64,000 nt of DNA from Nocardioides sp. W7 (GTDB taxonomy: Bacteria > Actinomycetota > Actinomycetes > Propionibacteriales > Nocardioidaceae). The first letter of the stretch is position 1. The number at the start of each line of letters is the position of its first letter. This document shows positions 9,145 through 17,297 of this stretch, in pieces. The stretch lies in contig NZ_CP095078.1 in the NCBI RefSeq assembly GCF_022919075.1, positions 1,612,001 through 1,676,000 on the forward strand, given 5' to 3'. The notes below the pieces were generated by a model. The model was not told where the DNA came from. It saw nothing but the letters and a program-made list of their open reading frames with translations, and did no database searches. The position numbers and the translations under genes were made by a program.

Positions 9145-10458
9145 ATGCACCAGCACCGCAAGCGTCTGGGTGCGACGATCGTCGCCCTCGCGACGACCGG
9201 CGCGCTCGGCCTCTCGGCCGCGCCCGCCCAGGCCGACCCCTCGCCGCAGCCCAACGACGTCGTGTCCACCGGGTCCGACATCATCCAGAACTCGTTCAAC
9301 TTCCTGGCTGACGGTTACCACCAGCTGCCCGGCTACAACACCGCCGGCAACCGCTGGCGGTTCGTGAACTTCGACTCGTCCGGCGACGCCCAGGGCCGGA
9401 GCGCGTTCACCGACCCGCGGCTGCTGCCGACGGTGGACGTGGGCGGGGCGAAGTACGTCAAGCAGGACGACATCAAGCTGCTCAACCCGACCATCTCCCT
9501 GCGCGCGGGCCAGGACCTGGTGGTCCGCCCGAGCGGTGGTGGCGGCGGCGGTCGCGACGCGATCATCAACGACGACCAGGGCTGGATCGACGTGGGCCGC
9601 AGCCCCGACCCGCTCGACGCCGTCCCTGGCGGGAGGGACTACCAGAACGAGGCGCAGAACAAGCTGGGGACCAAGCTGATCCGAGTCCAGATCGCCACCG
9701 ACCGGCAGCTCATCGCCACCGCGACGACGACCAACGCCCCCACGACGCTGTCCGCCGCGGCGATCCTGAACATCTACAGCGGTGAGTGGAAGAAGTGGGG
9801 CGACATCACCGGGTGGGGCACACCAGCCGTCCCGGGTTCGGACCCTGCCGTCGCCAACGAGACGATCGTCCCGCTGATCCTCCCTCTCGACGCCGGCATG
9901 TGGAACACCTTCGTCGCGAACGTCAAGCGCCAGAACCCGGGCAACGGCAGCTTCGCGGGGCGGGGCAACCCGAACAGCATCCAGGTGCAGCAGAACGACC
10001 CCATCTCGGTCACCAGCCTGCCCGAGGCGCAGCGCAAGAACGCGATCGTGCCGTTCCCGCGCGGGCGGTACCGCACCCTGAACGCCGGGTACTACACGCA
10101 GACCTCCGACGGTGCGAAGACGAACAACTACAACACCGAGACCGGGCACCGCACCGCGGCGTCCGCCTCGGGGATCCAGCTCCTGGACGGGGCGAGCGAC
10201 GCCGACGTCAACCAGCCCACCGCGGCGTACGGCGGCAACTTCGCCTACAACGCGATCGTGCGCGAGCGTGACCTCAACAGCACGACCCCGTGGCAGCCCG
10301 GCAGCACGCTGAACTGGGTCAAGGCGCTGTTCTACAACCCCGGCGGCCCCGCGCCGTTCGTCCGCACGCCCGCCGGCAAGGCCCTGCTCGAGGCGGCCGG
10401 CGTCACGCCGAACTACCGCGTGTACGGGACCAACAACGCCGAGATCCCGGTCGACTGA
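9145..10458 (+). CDS. Third PstS-like substrate-binding protein
   Basis: 437 residues: a signal peptide (about 1-30, ending in AQA-D) and a PBP-like domain, with no C-terminal anchor and no lipobox, so it is likely freely secreted. The opening PNDVVSTGSDIIQNSFNFL and the later LSAAAILNIYSGEWKKWGDI correspond to the substrate-loop and hinge segments of PstS-type proteins. A poly-Gly loop follows RPSGGGGGG (about 130). ATG 9145 is chosen for GGAAAGG 7 bases upstream. It follows the sortase-like gene after 71 bases and is probably in the same transcript. Phosphate as ligand is inferred from context. Confidence 0.8.
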   Translation: MHQHRKRLGATIVALATTGALGLSAAPAQADPSPQPNDVVSTGSDIIQNSFNFLADGYHQLPGYNTAGNRWRFVNFDSSGDAQGRSAFTDPRLLPTVDVGGAKYVKQDDIKLLNPTISLRAGQDLVVRPSGGGGGGRDAIINDDQGWIDVGRSPDPLDAVPGGRDYQNEAQNKLGTKLIRVQIATDRQLIATATTTNAPTTLSAAAILNIYSGEWKKWGDITGWGTPAVPGSDPAVANETIVPLILPLDAGMWNTFVANVKRQNPGNGSFAGRGNPNSIQVQQNDPISVTSLPEAQRKNAIVPFPRGRYRTLNAGYYTQTSDGAKTNNYNTETGHRTAASASGIQLLDGASDADVNQPTAAYGGNFAYNAIVRERDLNSTTPWQPGSTLNWVKALFYNPGGPAPFVRTPAGKALLEAAGVTPNYRVYGTNNAEIPVD

Positions 10459-10491
10459 GTCCGCTCGTCGGCCGAGAGGGACCACCACGCC

Positions 10492-11106
10492 ATGACCATC
10501 ACGCTCACGCCCCTGCGGGCAGCACTCGCCGTCCTCGTGGCCGGCGTGGTGATCGTGGCCGGATTCGTCCTCTGGCCCGGGCAGGAGCAGGACGAGAAGC
10601 AGGACGGCGCCATGCGCACCGTGCCGTACGACGACCCGCAGTCCGCCGGACTGCTCACCCTGTGCTCGGCCGACGGGAAGACCGTCACCGAGGGCAAGGT
10701 CGCGGACCGACCGTTCGCCGATCTCGTGGTGGGGGAGACGGGACTGCCCTCGGAGGTGGAACCCACCGGGGCCGTCGCCACGCTCTTCGCGTACCAACCG
10801 CGCGAGGGCGTCGGGATCGAGGAGTTCAGCGGGACGGCCATCACGGCCGCCGGCGAGCTCGCGGACCCCGAGCGGCCTGCGTCGCGGGTCACCGAGGACG
10901 CCTGGTCGATCGGTGACTTCGTCACCGCCTTCCCCGCGACCTACGACGGCTATGTCCAGCTACGGCTCGTCCTCGGCACCCCCGAGGCCGGGACCCTCTC
11001 CGCGAACCCCTACGACACCGCCGACCTCCGGGTCGACGACGGTCGCTGGGAGCTCGTGCGAGGCGGCTCCGCGCCCTGTGGCGATGCCGACGCGCTCGTC
11101 CCCTGA
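10492..11106 (+). CDS. Membrane-anchored hypothetical protein of the pst locus
   Basis: 204 residues: a short N-terminus, one hydrophobic helix (about 10-28, AALAVLVAGVVIVAGFVLW) and an acidic exported domain with two Cys (LLTLCSADGK and GSAPCGDAD) that could form a disulfide closing the fold. The protein is not recognised. It lies 33 bases after the third binding protein and 45 before the Ig-like protein, in the same direction. It is probably a cell-surface accessory of this unusual pst locus. Confidence 0.6.
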   Translation: MTITLTPLRAALAVLVAGVVIVAGFVLWPGQEQDEKQDGAMRTVPYDDPQSAGLLTLCSADGKTVTEGKVADRPFADLVVGETGLPSEVEPTGAVATLFAYQPREGVGIEEFSGTAITAAGELADPERPASRVTEDAWSIGDFVTAFPATYDGYVQLRLVLGTPEAGTLSANPYDTADLRVDDGRWELVRGGSAPCGDADALVP

Positions 11107-11151
11107 CCCGGTCGGCCGACCGCGCGGTCACCCCAAGATCACAAGGAGAAG

Positions 11152-12372
11152 ATGATGAAGATCAGAGTGAAGAAGACGTGGGTCGCCGTACTCGGCCTCA
11201 CGCTCGCCCTGTCCACCGTCGGGGGCGTCGCCCTCGGTGCCGGCGCGGACGACTGGTACGACGGCGACAACGCGACCGTCGCCGATCCCGACAAGAGCGC
11301 CGTGGCGCTCAAGCTGTACGACGCCGCAGGCAACCAGGTCACCACGGGCAGCACCACGACGCCGATCGCCGCCTTCGCGGCGGCCGACGCGACGGTGCGT
11401 GCGGATGACGCCTACGCCTCGCTGTTCGTGCACCTGCCGCAGACCAGTACCGCCCAGGGTGCCTGGCCCGGCGTCCAGGTCAGCGGCACGGACAAGTTCA
11501 GCGGCGACGGTGCCGTGACGCCCGCTCCCGGGCTGAACGGCAAGCCGTTCGTCCGCACGACGGCGGCCGGCTACACGCTGGCCGACGTCAAGGCCGCGTT
11601 CCCGAACCCCGAGAGCAGCCCGAGCTTCGCGGGCGTCTACGAGCTGCGGCTGCGCACGAGCTCGGCGACCAAGGGCGTGAGCACGGCGTACGCCGCGGCG
11701 TACGTCAAGGTCACCGGCACCACCTGGCAGGTCACGACCGCGCCGATCCTGGGCTCGGACCCGAATCCCCAGCTGCAGCCGGTCGCCACCTCGGTGGCCG
11801 TCGCCTGGCCGGCGTTCGCCTACGGCAGGGCCGCCGCGGTGGGGGCGACGGTCACCGCCGCCTCCGGCGCCGCGAAGCCGTCGGGCTCTGTCCGACTGGT
11901 GCTCGGCGCCCAGACGCTGGCCACGGCCACGCTGACGGCGGCGGGGACCGCGACCCTGCCCGTGGGAGCGACCGCGCTGGCGCCGGGTGCGCACTCGCTG
12001 AAGGTCGTCTACGCCGGTGTGCCGAACGCGTTCGTGGCCTCCGAGTCGGTGGCCGCGACGGTGACGGTGGCCAAGGCCGCAGGCCCCAAGCCGGTGCTGA
12101 AGGTGACGAAGAAGCCGACCCGCAAGAAGGCCGGCAAGGCGACGATCACCGTCGCCGCTCCCGCGGGTCTCGTGAAGGCGGGCGGCAAGGCCACGGTCGT
12201 GCTGACCAAGGGCAAGGCCGTCAAGAAGGTCGTCGTCACGATCAAGGCGGGCAAGGCGACGGTGAAGCTGCCGAAGCTGCCCAAGGGCACCTGGAAGGTG
12301 CGGGTCGACTACGCGGGTGACGCGTCGTACCTCCCGGCGAAGTCCAAGACGGCGAAGGTCAAGTCGAAGTAG
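11152..12372 (+). CDS. Secreted Ig-like repeat protein
   Basis: 406 residues with a signal peptide (about 1-30, ending LGAGA), an N-terminal beta-rich domain, then at least two bacterial Ig-like (group 3 type) domains. One is seen at SGSVRLVLGAQTLATATLTAAG...HSLKVVYAGV (about 235-300) and one in the Lys-rich KATVVLTKGKAVKKVV region (about 320-400). The terminal domain is strongly basic, which could bind teichoic acids or phosphate-rich wall polymers; this is inference. An AAGGAG ribosome site precedes ATG 11152, with a second ATG at 11155. A strong hairpin follows, so the main transcript likely stops before pstB. Confidence 0.65.
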   Translation: MMKIRVKKTWVAVLGLTLALSTVGGVALGAGADDWYDGDNATVADPDKSAVALKLYDAAGNQVTTGSTTTPIAAFAAADATVRADDAYASLFVHLPQTSTAQGAWPGVQVSGTDKFSGDGAVTPAPGLNGKPFVRTTAAGYTLADVKAAFPNPESSPSFAGVYELRLRTSSATKGVSTAYAAAYVKVTGTTWQVTTAPILGSDPNPQLQPVATSVAVAWPAFAYGRAAAVGATVTAASGAAKPSGSVRLVLGAQTLATATLTAAGTATLPVGATALAPGAHSLKVVYAGVPNAFVASESVAATVTVAKAAGPKPVLKVTKKPTRKKAGKATITVAAPAGLVKAGGKATVVLTKGKAVKKVVVTIKAGKATVKLPKLPKGTWKVRVDYAGDASYLPAKSKTAKVKSK

Positions 12373-12392
12373 AGTTTCTACGTCGACAAACA

Positions 12393-12425
12393 GTGTGGGG
12401 GCCGGCTGCTCGCCGGCCCCCACAC
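12393..12425 (+). terminator. Hairpin between Ig-like gene and pstB
   Basis: A perfect 14-bp stem (GTGTGGGGGCCGGC, 12393-12406, with 12412-12425) closes a 5-base loop. There is no U-run. It separates pstB from the rest of the pst genes and may set a lower pstB level by partial read-through. Confidence 0.75.
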
Positions 12426-12470
12426 GTCGGCACCGGCTCGGACGGGCCGGGAAGTGATCAGGAGGGTGCG

Positions 12471-13367
12471 ATGAGTGCAGAGATGACCGGTGTGCTGCCG
12501 GCCGTCGTGGAGGACGAGACGACAGAGACACCGTTGGTCCCGCCCGGTCCGGAGGTCGCAGCGCCGGCGGCCGCCTCGACGGTGGTCTCCACCGCAGCGA
12601 CGTTGGAGGCCGACCGGGTCTCGGCGTGGTTCGGCCAGCGCAAGGTGCTGGACCGGGTCTCGCTCGACATCCCCGCCGGCATGGTGACGGCGCTGATCGG
12701 GCCGTCCGGGTGCGGCAAGTCGACGTTCCTGCGCATCCTCAACCGGATGCACGAGCTGGTGCCGAGCGCCCAGCTCGCGGGGGAGGTGCGCCTGGACGGT
12801 CAGGACATCTACGACCCGGCCCGGCGGCTGACCGACGCCCGCAAGGCGATCGGGATGGTCTTCCAGAAGCCCAACCCGTTCCCGGCGATGTCGATCGCCG
12901 ACAACGTGCTCGCCGGCCTGAAGATCACCGGCACCAAGATCGCCCGCCCGGACCGGGAGGCGCTGATCGAGGACTCCCTGACCCGCGCCGGGCTCTGGGC
13001 CGAGGTCAAGGACCGGCTCAAGCAGCCCGGCTCCGCCCTGTCCGGCGGCCAGCAGCAGCGGCTCTGCATCGCCCGGTCACTCGCGGTGCGGCCGCGGGTC
13101 CTGCTCATGGACGAGCCCTGCTCGGCCCTCGACCCCACCTCGACGAGGGTGGTGGAGGAGACGATCGGGGAGATCGCCCGGGACGTCACGATCGTGATCG
13201 TCACCCACAACATGCAGCAGGCGCACCGGGTCTCCGACCAGTGCGCCTTCTTCCTGGCGGCCCAGGGCACGCCCGGCGTGATCGTCGAGCACGGCCCGAC
13301 GGATGCGATCTTCGAGGACCCGCAGGACCAGCGGACCGCGGACTACGTCCACGGCCGGTTCGGCTGA
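12471..13367 (+). CDS. pstB: Phosphate ABC transporter ATP-binding protein PstB
   Basis: ATPase that drives PstCA; 298 residues against about 260 usual. The extra length is an acidic, Ala/Pro-rich N-terminal extension of about 45 residues. Walker A GPSGCGKST, the Q-loop in VFQKPNPFPAMSI (PstB-specific), signature LSGGQQQR, Walker B LLMDEPCSALDP and the switch His in IVTHNMQQAHRVSD are all intact. The QKPNPFP and EPCSALDPTST blocks distinguish PstB from other ATPases. The start is supported by AGGAGGG 5-11 bases upstream. It is the last gene, separated from pstCAS by five genes and a hairpin, which is an uncommon order. Confidence 0.95.
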   Translation: MSAEMTGVLPAVVEDETTETPLVPPGPEVAAPAAASTVVSTAATLEADRVSAWFGQRKVLDRVSLDIPAGMVTALIGPSGCGKSTFLRILNRMHELVPSAQLAGEVRLDGQDIYDPARRLTDARKAIGMVFQKPNPFPAMSIADNVLAGLKITGTKIARPDREALIEDSLTRAGLWAEVKDRLKQPGSALSGGQQQRLCIARSLAVRPRVLLMDEPCSALDPTSTRVVEETIGEIARDVTIVIVTHNMQQAHRVSDQCAFFLAAQGTPGVIVEHGPTDAIFEDPQDQRTADYVHGRFG

Positions 13368-13439
13368 CCTGACCTGACCCCGAGGCGAGCGCCAGGGCCG
13401 GACGACATGGGGACGTCCGGCCCGGCTCTCACTGTCAGG

Positions 13440-16298
13440 TCAGGACGGGACCGTGGCCGGCGCCGGCTCCAGGGAGCACCGGCGCCGCTGGTCCAGCGGC
13501 GAGGGGCGCCGGTGCAGCCGCTCGTCGAGCACCTTCAGCGCCCGCTCGGGCATCCCGGCGTTGACCAGCGCGATCAGCAGCGTCTCCTCGACCACCTCGC
13601 GCTGGGCCGCGGAGCCGCCGACCCGGGCGAGCATCGGGAGCACGTCCTCGATCAGCGTGGCGGCGTCCGACCAGCGCGACTCGACCGTGGCCTCCAGGGC
13701 CTGGCACAAGGTCGCGACCGTGCCGCGGAGCACGCCGTCGCGCGAGCGGCGGCAGTGCGCGGCCAGGTCGCGCAGCCGGGCGGTGTCACCGGCCGCGGCG
13801 AGGGCGATCGCCGCGTGCAGCGCGACGAACGGCGTCTGCGGCCGGTCCAGCAGCGCGGGGTCGACGGCCGCCAGGACCGGGGCGACCGGGGGCTGGACGA
13901 CCTCGCCGGGGAACGCGCCGCCGGCCGCGCCCGGGGCGCCCAGCGCCACGGCGGCGTCCCAGCCGGTCGTGGTCGTCCGCCAGCGCCACAGCAGCGACGC
14001 GGAGTCGATCAGGGCGCGCACGCCGGTGACCTCGGGGGCGGCGAGCTGTGAGTAGTAGCGCCGGCGTACCGCCTCGGTATCGCCGAGCGCGAGCTCGTGG
14101 AGGGCGGCGTGCCACGAGAAGTGCGCACGGTGACTCGCGGAGCGGCCGCTCTCCGCGACCCAGTGGTCGAGCCAGACCCGGCCGACCTCGTGCTGGCCGG
14201 TCTCGTAGAGGACGTGGGTCTGCGCGTGCACCGCGTGGCCGGAGGACGGCTCGCAGGACAGCGCGCTCTCGGCGAGCAGACCGGCCTCCTCGAAGAGGCC
14301 CTGGTCCTGGCGGGTGAAGGCGAGTAGCGAGATGTACCACCAATGGTCGCCGTACGCCGGAGCCAGCCCCTCGACCAGGTCCCACGCCTCCTGCTGGACG
14401 TCGGTGACGCCGGAGAAGGCGATCGTGGGGACCGCCGCGGAGACGGCGAGCACGTCGCGCGGGTGCAGCGAGATGTGGTGCATCAGGGCATCCGACCCGG
14501 CGCGGCGGACGTCCTTGACCCGCAGGCCCACGACGTCCACGAGGCTGCGCTCGCGGTCGTCGCCGCGCTGACGGGCGGCCTTGCGGGCCGCCTCGAGCGA
14601 GGCGCGTACGTCGGCGTCCGCACCGGCCTCGTGGCCGAGCATGGCCAGTGCGGCGTGCGCCAGCGCGAAGCCCGGGTCGAGCTCGGTGGCCCGGCGCAGC
14701 TGCTCCTCGGCACCGTCCTGGAGTCGCATCAGCCGCTCGAGGCCGGCGTTGTAGGCGCTGGCGGCCTCGCTGGTCGTCGACAGGGGCAGCCCCAGCGGGT
14801 CGCGCGGCCGGGCGACGGGGTGCCGCCCGCCCACGACCCGGCCGTCGGCGAGCCGACGGGGGAGCGGAGCCACCTCGTCGAGCACCGCCCGGGCGACGGA
14901 GGCGGCCTGGAGCCGGATCTCGGGGACGGCGGTGGTCTCCCACAGCTCGCCGCGACGCAGCGCGCCGAGGGTCCACAGCGGGGTGTCGGTCTCGCCGTCG
15001 GAGGCCACCAGTCGGCCCTCGTCGGTGCGCAGGCCGAGGCCGGCGACGTCGATCGACGCGAGCGTGGCGCCGCCGCGCTCGCGCAGCAGGTCGTCGAGGA
15101 CGGGGTTGCCGAGCAGCCGGAGATCCGCCTGCGGGCCGGTGCAGTTGACCACCCAGCCGACGTCGCGGGTGCTGCCGTCGTCGAGGCTGACCCGGAGTCC
15201 GCCGGTGGGCAGCGGCTCGGCGCCCACGACCCGGCCGGTGTTGATCACCAGGCGGTGCTCGGCCTGCAGGGCGTCGAGGCGGACCGCGCTCGAGGGCGCC
15301 ATCCGGTGCCGGAAGGTGTTCCAGCGTCCGGCGTCGCGGGACAGGAACTCCAGCCGGTCCTCCTCGGAGAGGCGACCCCACAGCTCCTGCACGCGGAACC
15401 GCAGCCCGTCGAGCGCGGGTCGCCAGTCGCCGGTGGTCGCGCGCACCTCGGCCACGTGCCGCTCGACCGCCGCGCGCACCTCGGCGAGGCTCGGTCCCCA
15501 CTCGGAGATGTCCGGGATCGCGGCGAGCTGGGGCTGCGGGGCGTGCACCTGGGGGAGTCGGCCGTTGCGCGAGGTCGCGTGCACCACCCGGTCCGAGCGG
15601 TTGTCCTGGTCGGTCAGCGAGAAGGCGACGTCGACCATGGTCAGGCCGGTGCCGACCAGCAGTACGTCGCCGGGTCCGGTGCGGTCGCGGCGTACGACGT
15701 CGAGGGCGCCGCGGGCCCACGGGTCGGCCACGAAGAACGCGGAGGAGGCGAGCGACTCGGGGGCCCACGAGTCGCCGGCCGCGGGGAGCCCGGAGGCGAT
15801 CACGACGGCGTCGGCGACGACCTCGCCGCCGTTGGCCGTGCGCAGCGAGATGCCGGTGGTGGTCCGGCGTACCCCGACGACCTGCTGGCGGACGTGCCGC
15901 AGGCCGACCTCGCCGAAGGACGCGTGCCGCGCCTCCTCGAGGGTCTCGTCGAGGTAGCGGGCCCACTGCCGCCGGGGCGCGAAGTCGTAGGGGAGGGTGC
16001 CGGCGTCGGGGTCGAGCTCCTGGGCGTCGCGCTGGCGCCAGGCGGCGAAGTGGCCGGGCTCCTCGGGGAGTGCCGTCATGCCGGAGGCGGGCACGTTGAG
16101 CAGGTGCTGCTCGTCGGGGGTGCCGAACGCCACGCCCTGGCCGCGCCGGTCGACGGGGTCGACCAGAACGATGTCGAGTCCGGTGCTGCGGCGGGCCGCG
16201 GTCCGGGTCAGGTGGAGCGCGACGAGGGTGCCGGCCGCGCCCGCACCCACCACCGCGACGGTCGGTCCGTGCCCGCGCGGGCGGCGTCCTGTGGTCAT
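13440..16298 (-). CDS. FAD/NAD(P)-binding oxidoreductase fused to a TTC38-like TPR region
   Basis: A 952-residue protein in two parts. Residues about 10-500 form an FAD-NAD(P)-binding domain of the NAD_binding_9 type. They have the dinucleotide motif VVGAGAAGTLVALHL (about 15-29), a second nucleotide motif LLVGTGLTMVDVAF near 215, and CTGPQADLRLL near 390. Residues about 510-930 are helical, TPR-like and resemble the TTC38 family (SLHPRDVLAVSAA, HAVHAQTHVLYETGQHEVG, FSWHAALHELALGD). I know these two families as separate proteins in actinobacteria, so the fusion is notable. A TTAGGAGAGG ribosome site precedes the ATG. Substrate unknown. Confidence 0.8.
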   Translation of the reverse strand: MTTGRRPRGHGPTVAVVGAGAAGTLVALHLTRTAARRSTGLDIVLVDPVDRRGQGVAFGTPDEQHLLNVPASGMTALPEEPGHFAAWRQRDAQELDPDAGTLPYDFAPRRQWARYLDETLEEARHASFGEVGLRHVRQQVVGVRRTTTGISLRTANGGEVVADAVVIASGLPAAGDSWAPESLASSAFFVADPWARGALDVVRRDRTGPGDVLLVGTGLTMVDVAFSLTDQDNRSDRVVHATSRNGRLPQVHAPQPQLAAIPDISEWGPSLAEVRAAVERHVAEVRATTGDWRPALDGLRFRVQELWGRLSEEDRLEFLSRDAGRWNTFRHRMAPSSAVRLDALQAEHRLVINTGRVVGAEPLPTGGLRVSLDDGSTRDVGWVVNCTGPQADLRLLGNPVLDDLLRERGGATLASIDVAGLGLRTDEGRLVASDGETDTPLWTLGALRRGELWETTAVPEIRLQAASVARAVLDEVAPLPRRLADGRVVGGRHPVARPRDPLGLPLSTTSEAASAYNAGLERLMRLQDGAEEQLRRATELDPGFALAHAALAMLGHEAGADADVRASLEAARKAARQRGDDRERSLVDVVGLRVKDVRRAGSDALMHHISLHPRDVLAVSAAVPTIAFSGVTDVQQEAWDLVEGLAPAYGDHWWYISLLAFTRQDQGLFEEAGLLAESALSCEPSSGHAVHAQTHVLYETGQHEVGRVWLDHWVAESGRSASHRAHFSWHAALHELALGDTEAVRRRYYSQLAAPEVTGVRALIDSASLLWRWRTTTTGWDAAVALGAPGAAGGAFPGEVVQPPVAPVLAAVDPALLDRPQTPFVALHAAIALAAAGDTARLRDLAAHCRRSRDGVLRGTVATLCQALEATVESRWSDAATLIEDVLPMLARVGGSAAQREVVEETLLIALVNAGMPERALKVLDERLHRRPSPLDQRRRCSLEPAPATVPS

Positions 16299-16400
16299 TG
16301 GCCAACCTCTCCTAACGGCATCAAAAAACTCGACTAAGAGGAGTCTAGGACGAGTTCCGGCGCCACCACGAATGCTCGCCCGCGAGTCCTCCGGAAGACA

Positions 16401-16450
16401 AGGACGCCGAGCCGGCAGTAGTTGTGCAACTACTGCCGGCTCGGCGTCCT
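16401..16450 (-). terminator. 50-base perfect palindrome downstream of yajQ
   Basis: Positions 16401-16424 are exactly complementary to 16427-16450, a 24-bp stem with a 2-base centre. It lies 17 bases beyond the yajQ stop and is the obvious terminator on the minus strand. Its symmetry would let it act on both strands. Confidence 0.85.
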
Positions 16451-16466
16451 CGTTCGCAGGGTGGGG

Positions 16467-16958
16467 TCAGCGGTAGTTGGCGAACTGCACCGCGAAGTCG
16501 TAGTCCTGCTGCTTAACCAGGGCCTGGACGGCCTGGAGGTCGTCGCGCTTCTTGGAGGAGACCCGGAGCTCGTCGCCCTGGATCTGCGCCTTGACGCCCT
16601 TGGGGCCCTCGTCGCGGATCAGCTTGCTGATCTTCTTGGCGTCCTCCGACGAGATGCCCTCCTTCAGGGCGATCCCGATCTTGCTCTGCTGGCCCGAGGC
16701 GCGCGGTTCGGAGGCGTCGAGGATCTTCAGGCTCTGCTGACGCTTGATGAGCTTGTCCTTGAAGACGTCGAGTACGGCGCTCGCCCGGTCGTCGGCGGAG
16801 GCGGTGATCTCGATCGCCTCGTCGCCCTGCCACTCGATGGTGGCGCCGGTGCCCTTGAAGTCGAAGCGGGTGGCGATCTCGCGGGCGGTCTGGCCCAGCG
16901 CGTTGTCGACCTCCTGGCGGTCGATCTTGCTGACGATGTCGAAGGACGAGTCGGCCAT
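16467..16958 (-). CDS. yajQ: YajQ family cyclic-di-GMP-binding protein
   Basis: 163 residues, the normal family length. YajQ proteins are small cytoplasmic two-domain alpha/beta proteins that bind nucleotides or c-di-GMP and modulate regulators. The opening [19 protein letters not shown], then [14 protein letters not shown], and near the end [17 protein letters not shown] are typical. The start ATG at 16958 is chosen because GAGGAG sits 6 bases upstream; upstream in-frame codons overlap the tRNA gene and are not coding. It is a single-gene unit closed by a long palindrome. The partner in this organism is not evident. Confidence 0.93.
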   Translation of the reverse strand: MADSSFDIVSKIDRQEVDNALGQTAREIATRFDFKGTGATIEWQGDEAIEITASADDRASAVLDVFKDKLIKRQQSLKILDASEPRASGQQSKIGIALKEGISSEDAKKISKLIRDEGPKGVKAQIQGDELRVSSKKRDDLQAVQALVKQQDYDFAVQFANYR

Positions 16959-17053
16959 TCCTGCTCCTCGGGTGACGGTTTCGTGCTGCTGACGGTGCTG
17001 CGCTATTCTTTCGTCTCGTTGTCCACCGGCCAAGCCGGGGCGACGACATCCCC

Positions 17054-17135
17054 GGCAGATTGCCCGAGCGGCCAATGGGAGCGGACTGTAAATCCGTCGG
17101 CGTAGCCTTCGAAGGTTCGAATCCTTCATCTGCCA
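17054..17135 (+). tRNA. tRNA-Tyr (anticodon GTA)
   Basis: GGCAGAT (17054-17060) pairs with ATCTGCC (17128-17134). The anticodon GTA is at 17088-17090 in the loop CTGTAAA. A long variable arm (class II) and a T-loop GGTTCGAATCC complete the cloverleaf. A73 is 17135. The 3' CCA is not encoded. Confidence 0.96.
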
Positions 17136-17147
17136 CACAGGGAACCG

Positions 17148-17187
17148 AAGGGCCTCTGACCTGCCAAAACGTGGGTCAGGGGCCCTT
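17148..17187 (+). terminator. Terminator after tRNA-Tyr
   Basis: AAGGGCCTCTGACC (17148-17161) pairs with GGTCAGGGGCCCTT (17174-17187) with one G-U pair, 13 bases after the tRNA end. Confidence 0.8.
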
Positions 17188-17297
17188 CTGCCTTGCCCGC
17201 AGGCGGTAGCCGGAGTCACGGCTCTCGGACAGCCGGTCGCCGATCGCCGCACGCGAGTGAGCACCCTGGGGGTGTCCTGAGTGCTGCTGCGGGCGGG

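Noticed and set aside
14343..16337. Long plus-strand frame opposite the FAD/TTC38 fusion
   Set aside because: Low-complexity Gly/Val/Arg/Asp composition without motifs; the minus strand has clear FAD and TPR signatures.
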